From an uncultured Fidelibacterota bacterium (GTDB lineage: Bacteria; Fidelibacterota; Marinisomatia; Marinisomatales; UBA1611), in NCBI GenBank assembly GCA_913043235.1, contig CAJWLO010000007.1, forward strand, positions 1-64,000: a stretch of DNA of 64,000 bases, given 5' to 3'. The position numbers and the translations under genes were made by a program. The notes under the pieces were generated by a model. The model was not told the origin of the DNA and did no database searches. It saw only the letters and a list, made by a program, of their open reading frames with translations. Positions 25,767 to 34,587 of the stretch are shown one piece after another (within the stretch, counting starts at the first letter, position 1; every line of letters begins with the position of its first letter).

Positions 25767-26942
25767 TTATAATCCCATTTGTCTGCTAGAAAGATCTCTC
25801 ATAATTTCTTCTGAACCACCGCCAATTGCCATAACACGTACTTCACGATAAATACGTTCTATCCGAGAATCACGTACATAGCTGATACCGCCAAGTATTT
25901 GTGAGGCTTCTCTGGCACAAAATTCTAATGTCAGTGTTGCTTGAACTTTAAGCATAGAAATATCAGCTGCGTCAGTTGTTCCATTAATCATCTGCCATCC
26001 GCATAGGTCCATATAAGCTTGGGTAGCATTTATTTTTCTAAGCATTTCAGCAAATTTATGCTGAATCACTTGATGTTTAGATAATGGTTTCGAAAAGGTT
26101 ATTCTTTCTTTAGCCCAGGTTAAAGCATCTTCAAAACAAATCCTTGATGCGCCCAGACAAGCAGCCACGATACCTATGCGCTCATTATTGAAATTGTGTA
26201 CAATAGGTTTAAATCCTTGATTCTCATTACCAATCAGATATTTAATAGGAACTTTTACGTTTTCAAAATAGATAGTTGCAGTATCAGAACACCACCATCC
26301 CTGCTTTTTACCAACGGAGTCTCTGGTTATACCATCTAGATTACCAGGTATAGCTATTAAAGAAACTCCATTTACTCCTTCGCCACCTGTTCGAACTGCT
26401 GTAGTAAGCCAGTCCGATTTCAACCCATCTGTTATAAATGTTTTTGAGCCATTGACTATATAATGATCACCATCTTTGAATGCATTTGTTTTTATGTTTG
26501 CGACGTCCGAACCTCCAGAAGGTTCTGTTATTGCAAGGCATATTCTTTTTTCCCCTGCTAATATCTTTGGTATTACTTCATTTTTTAGTTCGTCAGAACC
26601 AAAATTAGAAATAGGAGGGAGGCCTATAGATTGCACTGATAAACTTGCGTAAACACCTCCTGAACCGCTTCGTGCTAGTTCTTCTGCTGTGATTAATATA
26701 TGGAAAATATCCGTTCCTTTTTTTACTCCACCGTATTCTTCTGGATACCCTATCTGGAATAAACCGGCTTTTGCGGCTTTGGGCCATAGTTCATCAGGTA
26801 TGGATTCATTTTTTTCCCATTCGTTAATAAAAGGGATTATTTCTTTTTCCACAAAAGGCCTTACGGTCCATTCTCGCCACTGCTGATGATCTTCTGTATA
26901 AAAAGGACTCTTAAGTATTAAACTATCAAAATCAAATTTCAT
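25767..26942 (-). CDS. acyl-CoA dehydrogenase (cluster copy 1)
   Basis: A 391-residue flavin dehydrogenase: LAITEPSGGSDVANIKT near 137, WWCSDTATIYFENV near 218, IERIYREVRVMAIGGGSEEIM near 363. The usual C-terminal catalytic Glu (YEGT) is replaced by IGGG, while NNERIGIVAACLG near 250 carries Glu at the position used by isovaleryl-CoA and long-chain dehydrogenases. A branched or bulky acyl-CoA substrate is therefore likely. It lies six bases after the second dehydrogenase gene. Confidence 0.9.
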   Translation of the reverse strand: MKFDFDSLILKSPFYTEDHQQWREWTVRPFVEKEIIPFINEWEKNESIPDELWPKAAKAGLFQIGYPEEYGGVKKGTDIFHILITAEELARSGSGGVYASLSVQSIGLPPISNFGSDELKNEVIPKILAGEKRICLAITEPSGGSDVANIKTNAFKDGDHYIVNGSKTFITDGLKSDWLTTAVRTGGEGVNGVSLIAIPGNLDGITRDSVGKKQGWWCSDTATIYFENVKVPIKYLIGNENQGFKPIVHNFNNERIGIVAACLGASRICFEDALTWAKERITFSKPLSKHQVIQHKFAEMLRKINATQAYMDLCGWQMINGTTDAADISMLKVQATLTLEFCAREASQILGGISYVRDSRIERIYREVRVMAIGGGSEEIMRDLSSRQMGL

Positions 26943-26948
26943 TTAATT

Positions 26949-28100
26949 TTATCTCTTTGTAATCATTCCCATTTTCTTGCAAATAATACCTAGCATAATC
27001 TCATCTGCACCTCCACCAATAGATCCTAATCTTCCATCACGATATACTTTTGAAATAGGATTTTCCCAAGTAAAACCCATACCACCCCAAAATTGTAAAC
27101 AGGTGTCTGCAACTTCTCTTGTTAGTCTTCCACTTTTTAATTTTGCCATTGAAGCAAGATACGTCATGTCTTCATCTTTAATAAATTTTTCACAAGCTCT
27201 ATATACTAGAGAACGTAGTGCTTCGATCTCGGTTTGAAGCTCAGCTAATCGGAACTGAATAGCTTGATTATTAATGATTGATTTTCCAAAAGCATTTCTA
27301 TCGCTACAATATTGGATTGTTTGATTAATACAGTTATCAAGAACAACTAAAACACTTGCGGCTATAAAAATACGTTCTTCTTGGAATTGCTGCATTTGTA
27401 ATTGAAACCCTTCACCCTCATTCCCAATTCGATACCGTTTCGGAATACAAACGTTATCAAAATAAATAGGAGCTGTATCCGATGAACGGAGTCCAAGTTT
27501 ATTTATTTTTTCGCCAACACTTACGCCTTTTGCTTTAGATGGAATAATAATCAAGGATTTATTTTTATGGGGTAGTTCATAACTTGTATTTACCAAGGTA
27601 CAGAAATAATCCGCTTGTGTTGCATTAGTAATCCACATTTTCTGGCCATTAATTATGTAATCATTTCCATTTTTTTTAGCGTATGTCTTTAAAGCGGCCA
27701 CATCTGAACCACCACCAGCTTCGCTAACAGCAATAGCCGAAACATAATCACCTGCAATAGCAGGTTTTAAAAATTCGTTTTTCAATTCATCTGAACCAAA
27801 TCTATCAAGTGCGGGAGTAGCCATATCTGTTTGTACTCCAATGCTTGTTATAACACCACTATCATTTGCATGACCTAAAGCTTCAGCGAAAACCATTTCA
27901 TAACTATAATCTAAGCCCATACCGCCTGATTCATGATTTTTTGTAATACCTAGAAGATCAAGGTTTCCCATTTTTTTGAAGAGCTGATGCGCAGGAAACT
28001 TTCCAGCTTTTTCCCATTCATCTGCAAATGGCTTGATTTCATTCAGTGCAAAATTCTTGACAGTGTTATATAATGTGCGATGTTCCTCAGTAAACTGCAT
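26949..28100 (-). CDS. acyl-CoA dehydrogenase (cluster copy 2)
   Basis: A 383-residue paralogue of the previous gene. IAVSEAGGGSDVAALKTYA near 127, GLRSSDTAPIYFDNV near 204 and a C-terminal GSIGGGADEIMLGIICKKMG are present. FQEERIFIAASVLV near 239 offers the same displaced catalytic Glu as its neighbour, and YEGT is again absent. Two paralogues in tandem suggest two oxidation steps, or a heteromer as in some steroid and terpene pathways. Confidence 0.9.
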   Translation of the reverse strand: MQFTEEHRTLYNTVKNFALNEIKPFADEWEKAGKFPAHQLFKKMGNLDLLGITKNHESGGMGLDYSYEMVFAEALGHANDSGVITSIGVQTDMATPALDRFGSDELKNEFLKPAIAGDYVSAIAVSEAGGGSDVAALKTYAKKNGNDYIINGQKMWITNATQADYFCTLVNTSYELPHKNKSLIIIPSKAKGVSVGEKINKLGLRSSDTAPIYFDNVCIPKRYRIGNEGEGFQLQMQQFQEERIFIAASVLVVLDNCINQTIQYCSDRNAFGKSIINNQAIQFRLAELQTEIEALRSLVYRACEKFIKDEDMTYLASMAKLKSGRLTREVADTCLQFWGGMGFTWENPISKVYRDGRLGSIGGGADEIMLGIICKKMGMITKR

Positions 28101-28118
28101 TTTTTATTTTATAAAATA

Positions 28119-28919
28119 TTATTTATCTACATTCCAATATGGTTTTCTTTTTTCAAAAAAAGATGCAAAACCTTCACGTCCTTCTTCATGAACAATACAA
28201 TCTGAAAATAATTCTGCAGCTTTTTTTGGATTCACAGAATGATTTTCTACTAGGATCTTTTTAGTTATCGATACAGCGTTAGGTGCACATTTTCTAACTT
28301 TTTCTTTTATTTTGTTAATATATTCAACTAATTCATTGTCTGTTGTAGCAAGATAATCTGCCATGCCCATTTTAAACGCTTTTTGGCCATTAAATGAACT
28401 ACCTAAAAGCATTAATCTCCTTGCCTGAGCAAAGCCTAGACGGTTAATAACATAGGGTGCAATCTGGGCTGGTGTTAAACCAATTTTTGTTTCAGTTAAA
28501 GCATAACGTGCATCTGCCATCGTAATTAGAATATCAGTTGCACATGCAATCCCAAAAGCACCAGCCATTGCTGCACCTTCAACAACTGAAACAGTAATCT
28601 GAGGCATCTTATTGATTCGCTCAAAGACAGAGCCGGCTTGTGTACTCATTTCAACTGCTAAATCACGAGCATTCACTCCTGATGTTGCTATTTTTTTGAG
28701 ACCTTCTAAATCTGCTCCAGCACAAAAGACACCACCGGTCCCTCGGAATAAGATTCCTCTTATAGAACGATCTGATTCTACAGATTCAAGGGTAATTTTT
28801 ATTTCAAGCAGTAAGTCTTCGGAAAGAGCATTCCGCTTTTCAGGGCGGTTAAAGCAGATGGTAAGCCATCCATTTTCAAGCTCTAATATACAATTATTCG
28901 TTTCAGGGAGATTATTCAT
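28119..28919 (-). CDS. enoyl-CoA hydratase, LiuC/AtuE-like
   Basis: A 266-residue crotonase-fold protein with CAGADLEGLKK near 71 and VEGAAMAGAFGIACATDILI near 111, then ALTETKIGLTPAQIAPYVI near 140. Glu at the usual 144-type position is replaced (AGAFG), while the second Glu (TETKIG) is kept. This pattern and the PAxIxPYV run resemble 3-methylglutaconyl/gamma-carboxygeranoyl-CoA hydratases. It is 12 bases from the carboxyltransferase gene. Confidence 0.85.
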   Translation of the reverse strand: MNNLPETNNCILELENGWLTICFNRPEKRNALSEDLLLEIKITLESVESDRSIRGILFRGTGGVFCAGADLEGLKKIATSGVNARDLAVEMSTQAGSVFERINKMPQITVSVVEGAAMAGAFGIACATDILITMADARYALTETKIGLTPAQIAPYVINRLGFAQARRLMLLGSSFNGQKAFKMGMADYLATTDNELVEYINKIKEKVRKCAPNAVSITKKILVENHSVNPKKAAELFSDCIVHEEGREGFASFFEKRKPYWNVDK

Positions 28920-28931
28920 ATAGATGCCTTT

Positions 28932-30554
28932 TTACATTCTAGCAATACCAAAACTATTCGGTTTCAGTATTCGAATTTTTGCTTCTAAACAGGTTTTTAA
29001 AACAAAAGCTAAAACTTTTCTTGTATCTCTGGGATCAATAATTCCTTGATCTAAAACACGACCTGAGACATAATAAATGTCTGATTGCTCATCATAAAGT
29101 TTTATAATCTGTTTTTCCTGTTCATGCATTTTTTCATCATCAATTTCTTGTCCCTTCCGTTTGGCAGATGCAGTCATTACTGTTCGCATTGTAGAAGCAG
29201 CTTGTTTACCACCCATGACCCCAATTTTTGCATTTGGCCATGAAAATAGAAAATCAGGCTTATAGGCATAACCACACATGCCATAATTGCCAGCACCAAA
29301 ACTGGCACCTATATATAATGTAATTTTAGGTATTCTGGCGTTGGAAACGGCCTGTATCATTTTGGCACCATGCTTGATCATCCCATCTTGTTCATATTTT
29401 TTCCCAACCATATACCCAGTTACATTATTCAAAAATATTAATGGTATATCGGCCTGATCACAAAGTTGTATAAAATGCGCTGCCTTGGTAGCGCCATTGG
29501 TATCTATAGGCCCATTATTACCAAGAATACCAACTGAATATCCTTCGATTTCGGCTTGGATACAAATCATTGTGAGTCCATACTCTGGCTTAATTTCCAT
29601 GAAATCTGAGTTATCCGTTATTCTGGCAATCACCTCTTTTATATCATAACCTCGCATAAAATCTTCTGGAACAATGCCGGGAATTTCATTTATGCTGTAG
29701 GCAGGCTCTCGAAAATTTTTTCTTTTGGGGAAATTGCAGCGGGTCTTCCAGTTCAATCGACTCACCAGATTACGGGTTATTTTTAATGCATGAGAATCAT
29801 CATCTGCTAAATATTCTACTAAACCGGTAATGACAGAATGCATCTGGGAACCACCTAGTTCTTCTTTATCTGTATCCTCGCCAGTAGCGGCCTTCAATAA
29901 CGCAGGACCAGCCAGAGCTGCCATACCATTATTTTTAACCCCAACCACGTAATCACTCATTCCTGGTTGGTAAGCACCGCCCGCAGTGGATAATCCATGA
30001 AGTACAGCAATAACAGGTATCCCCGCGGCACTTAATTTTGCTTTCCCATAATATATTCCACCGCCTTGGGCCCATAAGTCTACTGTGTAGTTCAATAAAT
30101 TGACCCCGGCACTTTCCACGAGGTGAATAAATGGCAATTTTTGTTTCATGGCAACATCAATGCAGCCCAGTGCCTTATCTACAGTTTTGCCCGTAATTGC
30201 TCCAGCACTTATACCGCTGTTATCCACCATTATCAGGCAACGTACGCCACTAACAAAACCAATCCCGGTAATAATATTTCCTCCGGGGATGCTTGTTTCT
30301 GGATTTGGATCATCCACCAGATAGTTTGCCATATTGTAAAGTTCAACAAATTCAGAATTAGGATCCAGTAGAGCTGTCAGTCGGTTACTGGGTGTGAGTT
30401 GTCCTCGCTCCTCAAAACGGGAGCGTTTTTTATCTGATGTATCTTTTGCTCTTTGGACCAGAATTTCCGTTTTTTCGATCAAATTCATCATTGCTGCATG
30501 GTTTTGAGAAAATTGTTTTGATTGGGGATTTATTTTTGATTGAAATTGTGGCAT
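28932..30554 (-). CDS. acyl-CoA carboxylase, carboxyltransferase (beta) subunit
   Basis: A 540-residue crotonase-like carboxyltransferase of the methylcrotonyl/geranyl-CoA carboxylase type: N-terminal RGQLTPSNRLTALLDPNSEF near 48, GIYYGKAKLSAAGIPVIAVL-type region near 160, MHSVITGLVEYLADDDSHAL near 238 and GNNGPIDTNGATKAAHFIQL near 345. It should move carboxyl from biotin to a 3-methyl-2-enoyl-CoA. No biotin carboxylase/BCCP alpha subunit lies next to it or elsewhere in the window. Confidence 0.9.
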   Translation of the reverse strand: MPQFQSKINPQSKQFSQNHAAMMNLIEKTEILVQRAKDTSDKKRSRFEERGQLTPSNRLTALLDPNSEFVELYNMANYLVDDPNPETSIPGGNIITGIGFVSGVRCLIMVDNSGISAGAITGKTVDKALGCIDVAMKQKLPFIHLVESAGVNLLNYTVDLWAQGGGIYYGKAKLSAAGIPVIAVLHGLSTAGGAYQPGMSDYVVGVKNNGMAALAGPALLKAATGEDTDKEELGGSQMHSVITGLVEYLADDDSHALKITRNLVSRLNWKTRCNFPKRKNFREPAYSINEIPGIVPEDFMRGYDIKEVIARITDNSDFMEIKPEYGLTMICIQAEIEGYSVGILGNNGPIDTNGATKAAHFIQLCDQADIPLIFLNNVTGYMVGKKYEQDGMIKHGAKMIQAVSNARIPKITLYIGASFGAGNYGMCGYAYKPDFLFSWPNAKIGVMGGKQAASTMRTVMTASAKRKGQEIDDEKMHEQEKQIIKLYDEQSDIYYVSGRVLDQGIIDPRDTRKVLAFVLKTCLEAKIRILKPNSFGIARM

Positions 30555-30569
30555 TTTTAATCCTTTTGG

Positions 30570-30876
30570 TTATTGTATTATTATCTCTCTTCTACCAGCC
30601 TGTGGTGGATCCATGAGTGGACGAGAAAAATATTGGGTAATGAACATCTTTCCATTATTAAAAGCGTCTATCAACATGTTTTTTTATCATCAAATTTATT
30701 TTTTCACCTAATGTAGCTAATGAGACTATATCAAAATAATGAATGCGGTCGATAATATCCCATGAAGTCCAATTATTTAAATCTGTTTTTTTAGTCCAAT
30801 CTTCCAGTTTCATGGAATTTAAAAATTCATTAATACCATCCTCATATTTCATTAAATCATTGATTACTTGAATCAT
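30570..30876 (-). pseudogene. collapsed TIGR03084-like (DinB/MDMPI-type) metal-binding protein
   Basis: The first 72 codons (30876 to 30658) read like the N-terminus of the roughly 260-residue TIGR03084 family: NDLMKYEDGINEFLN, then LNNWTSWDIIDRIHYFD, where the family has GWTxxDxxxHLxxFD. After the stop, another frame (30677 to 30570) reads NGKMFITQYFSRPLMDPPQA followed by GRREIIIQ, similar to the C-terminal WLxIAQxFAGPPxxGR of the same family. The central part with its metal ligands is missing. A one-gene internal deletion plus frameshift explains both pieces. The family call is by eye. Confidence 0.5.
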
Positions 30877-30898
30877 ATCAAGACAATATTATTTATGT

Positions 30899-32692
30899 TC
30901 ATAAAGCATTTACCTCATTGGCAATTTTTTCCGTTACTGGTATTTTAAATTCGAGTAACTGTTGAGCATATGCCTTGCCCTGAGGATCAATATTTAAACT
31001 TGCCATACCACCACCACCAAGCGCATTCTTCAAAAGAAAGTTTAATCCATTGATTCCTGGAACATCCCAGCATTCTACCGTTCCTTTTAAGTTATGATTA
31101 AAATATTGAGCGATTGATTTGGATGTTAGTGCAGCTTGAATATAAGGAAGGTATTCTGGCTTCCTTGCGATTACACCAATGTTTGCATGATCTCCTTTAT
31201 CTCCGCTACGGGCAAATGCGATTTTTATTAAAGATACTGATATGTTTGTATCCAAGATAGAATCCAAAACTTCTGAATGTTTATTTTCTTGTGGAGCTGT
31301 GTATCCGCCTGCGGTTGCAATATTGACCTTGAATGTTTTATTGTTAAGATTAATTTCAACGGATACTTGATCTTTTGGTAGTAAAAAAGAAAATAAATGA
31401 ATAGATGGAGAGACACTAGGTCTGCCACCAAGATAATTCATAACACCTGGGGTCATTCCTGTTGCTGCTTGTGCCATTTCTCGGGATAATATTGTTAGTG
31501 CATTTTTTTCAGAGTGTGTTGCCATAAGTCTCAATACAATTTCTCTAGAATCATCACTGGAATTTCTGGGACCGTATATTGAATCGGTACCTAGAAGATC
31601 AAAAGATGTATACTTGTATGGTTCAAAACCATTTTCAACAAGAATCCGACTAGTTTTTTTTATGATTGCATTAGCAATCCGCTCACCTTTTTCCTTAGCC
31701 TGCATTCCACCAATAACCAGAGTTCCGGCAATACGGTAGCCATTCATATAAGTCGCCGAAACCTTGTATTGATCAGAAGGTGAACAACCTTTTGCCCCTT
31801 TTACCAAGACTTGATTATTACAAAGATCTTCAATAATTACATGAGTAAAATCACAAACAACATCGGGTAAAATATATTCAGTGGGGTTTCCAATCTCATA
31901 TAAAAATTGTTCTGAAACCGTTCCAAAATTCACTAGTCCGCCGGTATTTTCCGGCTTGGAAACAATAAATTCACCATTAGGATAGACTTCAACAATGGGG
32001 AAACCCATGTTATCGAATCCTTCTACATCTTGCCAATCAGTAAAATTGCCTCCAGTGCACTGGGCACCGCATTCAATAATATGGCCGGCAAGACTACCGC
32101 TAGCAAGTAGATTATAATCACAATCAGTCCACTTAAACTCATGCATTAATGGCGCGAGGGTCAATGCACTATCAACACAACGGCCAGTAATTACAATATC
32201 AGCATCATTTTCAAGCGCAGTTACAATTCCTGGTGCTCCCAAATAAGCATTGATGCTAAGACATGTATCTGGAATCGGTTTATTGGTCTCCATTTCTGTA
32301 ATACCTAATTCTTTAAATCGAGTTAATTCTTCAATCAGATTATCACCTTGAACAACTGCAATGTTTAAATCTATTCCTGCTTTTTCAGCTTCCTGAATTA
32401 ATACAGATCTACATGAATGAAGATTAATCCCTCCTGCATTTGAGATCACTTTAATTTTCTTTTCTTTGATTTGTTTCAAGAGCGGTTTCATCTGTTTTAC
32501 AAAATCAAAAGCATAACCCATTTCAGGGTTTTTCATTTTCGCCCCAGCCAGTATAGACATGGTAACTTCTGCCAGAAAATCAAAAACTAGATAATCTAGA
32601 TTCCCTTTTTCTACAAGTTGTTTTGCAGCAGTAGATGTGTCACCCCAAAATGCAGAAGCACAACCAATTCTAATTTTTTTCTCGTTATTCAT
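30899..32692 (-). CDS. acyclic terpene utilisation AtuA-like protein (DUF1446)
   Basis: A 597-residue protein with the AtuA arrangement: DUF1446 domain over about residues 5-450 (IRIGCASAFWGDTSTAAKQL at the start; ADIVITGRCVDSALTLAPLM near 163; GPRNSSDDSREIVLRLMA near 378) and an AtuA-like C-terminal domain near 485-590 (IAFARSGDKGDHANIGVIAR). AtuA is required for citronellol/geraniol growth in Pseudomonas, but its reaction is unknown. It begins 15 bases after the flavin oxidase gene and is followed by the TIGR03084-like remnant. Confidence 0.9.
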   Translation of the reverse strand: MNNEKKIRIGCASAFWGDTSTAAKQLVEKGNLDYLVFDFLAEVTMSILAGAKMKNPEMGYAFDFVKQMKPLLKQIKEKKIKVISNAGGINLHSCRSVLIQEAEKAGIDLNIAVVQGDNLIEELTRFKELGITEMETNKPIPDTCLSINAYLGAPGIVTALENDADIVITGRCVDSALTLAPLMHEFKWTDCDYNLLASGSLAGHIIECGAQCTGGNFTDWQDVEGFDNMGFPIVEVYPNGEFIVSKPENTGGLVNFGTVSEQFLYEIGNPTEYILPDVVCDFTHVIIEDLCNNQVLVKGAKGCSPSDQYKVSATYMNGYRIAGTLVIGGMQAKEKGERIANAIIKKTSRILVENGFEPYKYTSFDLLGTDSIYGPRNSSDDSREIVLRLMATHSEKNALTILSREMAQAATGMTPGVMNYLGGRPSVSPSIHLFSFLLPKDQVSVEINLNNKTFKVNIATAGGYTAPQENKHSEVLDSILDTNISVSLIKIAFARSGDKGDHANIGVIARKPEYLPYIQAALTSKSIAQYFNHNLKGTVECWDVPGINGLNFLLKNALGGGGMASLNIDPQGKAYAQQLLEFKIPVTEKIANEVNAL

Positions 32693-32707
32693 AATTCTAA
32701 TCTTGGA

Positions 32708-33712
32708 TTAATTCTCTTGAATCACTAAGGATTCTCCAAGATGGCGCATAATTGCAGTTGCAGAATCGATACTTTTTACTGTCTGCACACTTTTTCCTGC
32801 AGAGTAATATTGTTTCTTTTTTTGAATATTTTTTGAATTATTCTTTTTTGTCAAATATTTTAAACGTATAAATGAATTAAGATTTAAAATCATTCTAGCT
32901 CGGTGTTTAAATCTACTATTGAGCAATTTTTGAAAAAGCCATGAGTTCTCTTTTTGATAATTATTGGATTTAATAACTGAAATTGGGACACCGGTAAGCC
33001 TTGTAGTTGAAGCGATATCATTCTCGGATGCTTGAACGATTGCATCTTTATAATCTTCATGTGTGTTACATTCTGTGGTTGCAATAAACCTTGTCCCCAT
33101 TTGAACTCCATCATAGCCAATTTTAATTGCTTTTAATAATTCATCTTTACTTCCAATTCCACCTGCACAAATAAGTGGAAGTCCTAGGTTATGAATTTCA
33201 TCATACATGGTTTCCATAGAATCAGGACCTAAATGTCCTCCAGCTCGATTATTTACACAAATGAGTCCATCAACCCCGTAGTCTAGGCTTTTTTGTGCCC
33301 AGTGACGATTAGTTACATCATGGTAAACATAACCACCAACCTGATGAACTTTTTCGCATACCCAATCTGGTTTACCAAGAGATGTCACAAAAAATCGTAT
33401 TCCTTCTTCAATTGCTATATCTATCCAGGCTGACATACGATCTAAATATTTTTTACTGCCTTTTTCGATGAGGGCATTAAACCCAATAGGTTTATCTGTA
33501 AGAGTCCGAATATATTTTATACCTTCTCTCAAATCATAGCCATGTACAAATGTCATGCTGACAGGCTGAACAATCGCTATTCCACCACCTTGAGAAGCAG
33601 CCGCTACAAGTTCAGGATTAGAGCAAGGATACATTGCACCACATATAATTGGGAATTCAACACCAGCATGCTTGGTTAAATGGTTGTTTATTTTTTCTGA
33701 TTTATTAGCCAT
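32708..33712 (-). CDS. nitronate monooxygenase / FMN enoyl-reductase-type oxidoreductase
   Basis: A 334-residue TIM-barrel flavoprotein: PIICGAMYPCSNPELVAAAS near 19, FFVTSLGKPDWVC near 104 and the phosphate-binding GGIGSKDELLKAIKIGYDGV followed by QMGTRFIAT near 182-212. These are features shared by 2-nitropropane dioxygenase and FabK-like enzymes. In this cluster a 2-enoyl thioester reductase role is as likely as nitronate oxidation. The C-terminal 70 residues are Lys/Asn rich and not family-typical. It lies two bases after the MaoC gene. Confidence 0.85.
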   Translation of the reverse strand: MANKSEKINNHLTKHAGVEFPIICGAMYPCSNPELVAAASQGGGIAIVQPVSMTFVHGYDLREGIKYIRTLTDKPIGFNALIEKGSKKYLDRMSAWIDIAIEEGIRFFVTSLGKPDWVCEKVHQVGGYVYHDVTNRHWAQKSLDYGVDGLICVNNRAGGHLGPDSMETMYDEIHNLGLPLICAGGIGSKDELLKAIKIGYDGVQMGTRFIATTECNTHEDYKDAIVQASENDIASTTRLTGVPISVIKSNNYQKENSWLFQKLLNSRFKHRARMILNLNSFIRLKYLTKKNNSKNIQKKKQYYSAGKSVQTVKSIDSATAIMRHLGESLVIQEN

Positions 33713-33714
33713 TA

Positions 33715-34131
33715 TTAAAACTCTATAATAGAATAACCTATCAATTTATTATCCTTATTTTGATCTGAAACATTCAAATCAATCTTTAATAATTTTTTGT
33801 CATCCCTTTTATTGACATCTGTTACTGATCCACTGCAAGCAAGTATATCACCAATATTAGTAATAGATGAAAATTGTACACCATATTCTTTGATATTTAT
33901 TTGATCAATATTATCTGTCAATGCCCGACCTAGATAACTCATGATTAGCATACCATGAGCAATCACATCGGGAAAACCAGATTGTTTTGCAAAATCTAAA
34001 TCAATATGAATTGGATTATGATCACCAGAAGCTCCAGCGTATAGGGCAAGCGTTTTTCGGGAAATGGGTTTTATCATCAATTCAGGTATACTATCACCCA
34101 CTTTTGCAAATTTATAGTTCCACTTAATCAT
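33715..34131 (-). CDS. MaoC-like (R)-specific hydratase
   Basis: A 138-residue hot-dog protein. The hydratase motif is visible as AGASGDHNPIHIDLDFAKQS near residue 33-52 (catalytic Asp and His) followed by GFPDVIAHGMLIMSYLG. It probably hydrates 2-enoyl-CoA. It follows the neighbouring 145-residue homologue by four bases, and the two could form a heterodimer as in Actinobacterial steroid/fatty-acid hydratases. Confidence 0.88.
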   Translation of the reverse strand: MIKWNYKFAKVGDSIPELMIKPISRKTLALYAGASGDHNPIHIDLDFAKQSGFPDVIAHGMLIMSYLGRALTDNIDQINIKEYGVQFSSITNIGDILACSGSVTDVNKRDDKKLLKIDLNVSDQNKDNKLIGYSIIEF

Positions 34132-34135
34132 GATT

Positions 34136-34573
34136 TTATCGAACTACTAATGTAGATAATGATTCTGCAACGATGAATTTGTCTTGATTAGTATATATAG
34201 ATTCAAATTCTACAAACTGAAGGGCACCATTATTTTTGTCATACATATCTACAATTTGACTTTCCATGGTAATAATGTCTCCCGCATAAATCGGTTTATG
34301 ATATTTATATAACTGACCAGCATGTAGAATCTTTCCAATGTCTATAGAAAGATCAGCAATATATTGGAATGGATTGTCTTGCTCATTTCCTACTGTTGTT
34401 AAAAAGGTTAGAGGTGCAAGCAGGGAAGGGTGACCTCTTTGTTTTGCGAATGATTCATCAAAATATACTGGATCTTTTTGTCCAGTAGCTATTGCAAAAA
34501 ATCTAAGACGTTGTTTCTCCACATCAAAAGTTAAAGGAGGATATTTTTTATTAATTAATGATCGATCAAGCAT
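34136..34573 (-). CDS. MaoC N-terminal-type (FAS1-like) hot-dog protein
   Basis: A 145-residue protein similar to the N-terminal, catalytically poor half of double hot-dog hydratases: LINKKYPPLTFDVEKQRLRF at the start, ATGQKDPVYFDESFAKQRGH near 33-52, and LLAPLTFLTTVGNEQ. It most likely pairs with the following MaoC-like protein. It is 15 bases downstream of the FadJ-type gene. Confidence 0.85.
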   Translation of the reverse strand: MLDRSLINKKYPPLTFDVEKQRLRFFAIATGQKDPVYFDESFAKQRGHPSLLAPLTFLTTVGNEQDNPFQYIADLSIDIGKILHAGQLYKYHKPIYAGDIITMESQIVDMYDKNNGALQFVEFESIYTNQDKFIVAESLSTLVVR

Positions 34574-34587
34574 TTATTAAATAATAT

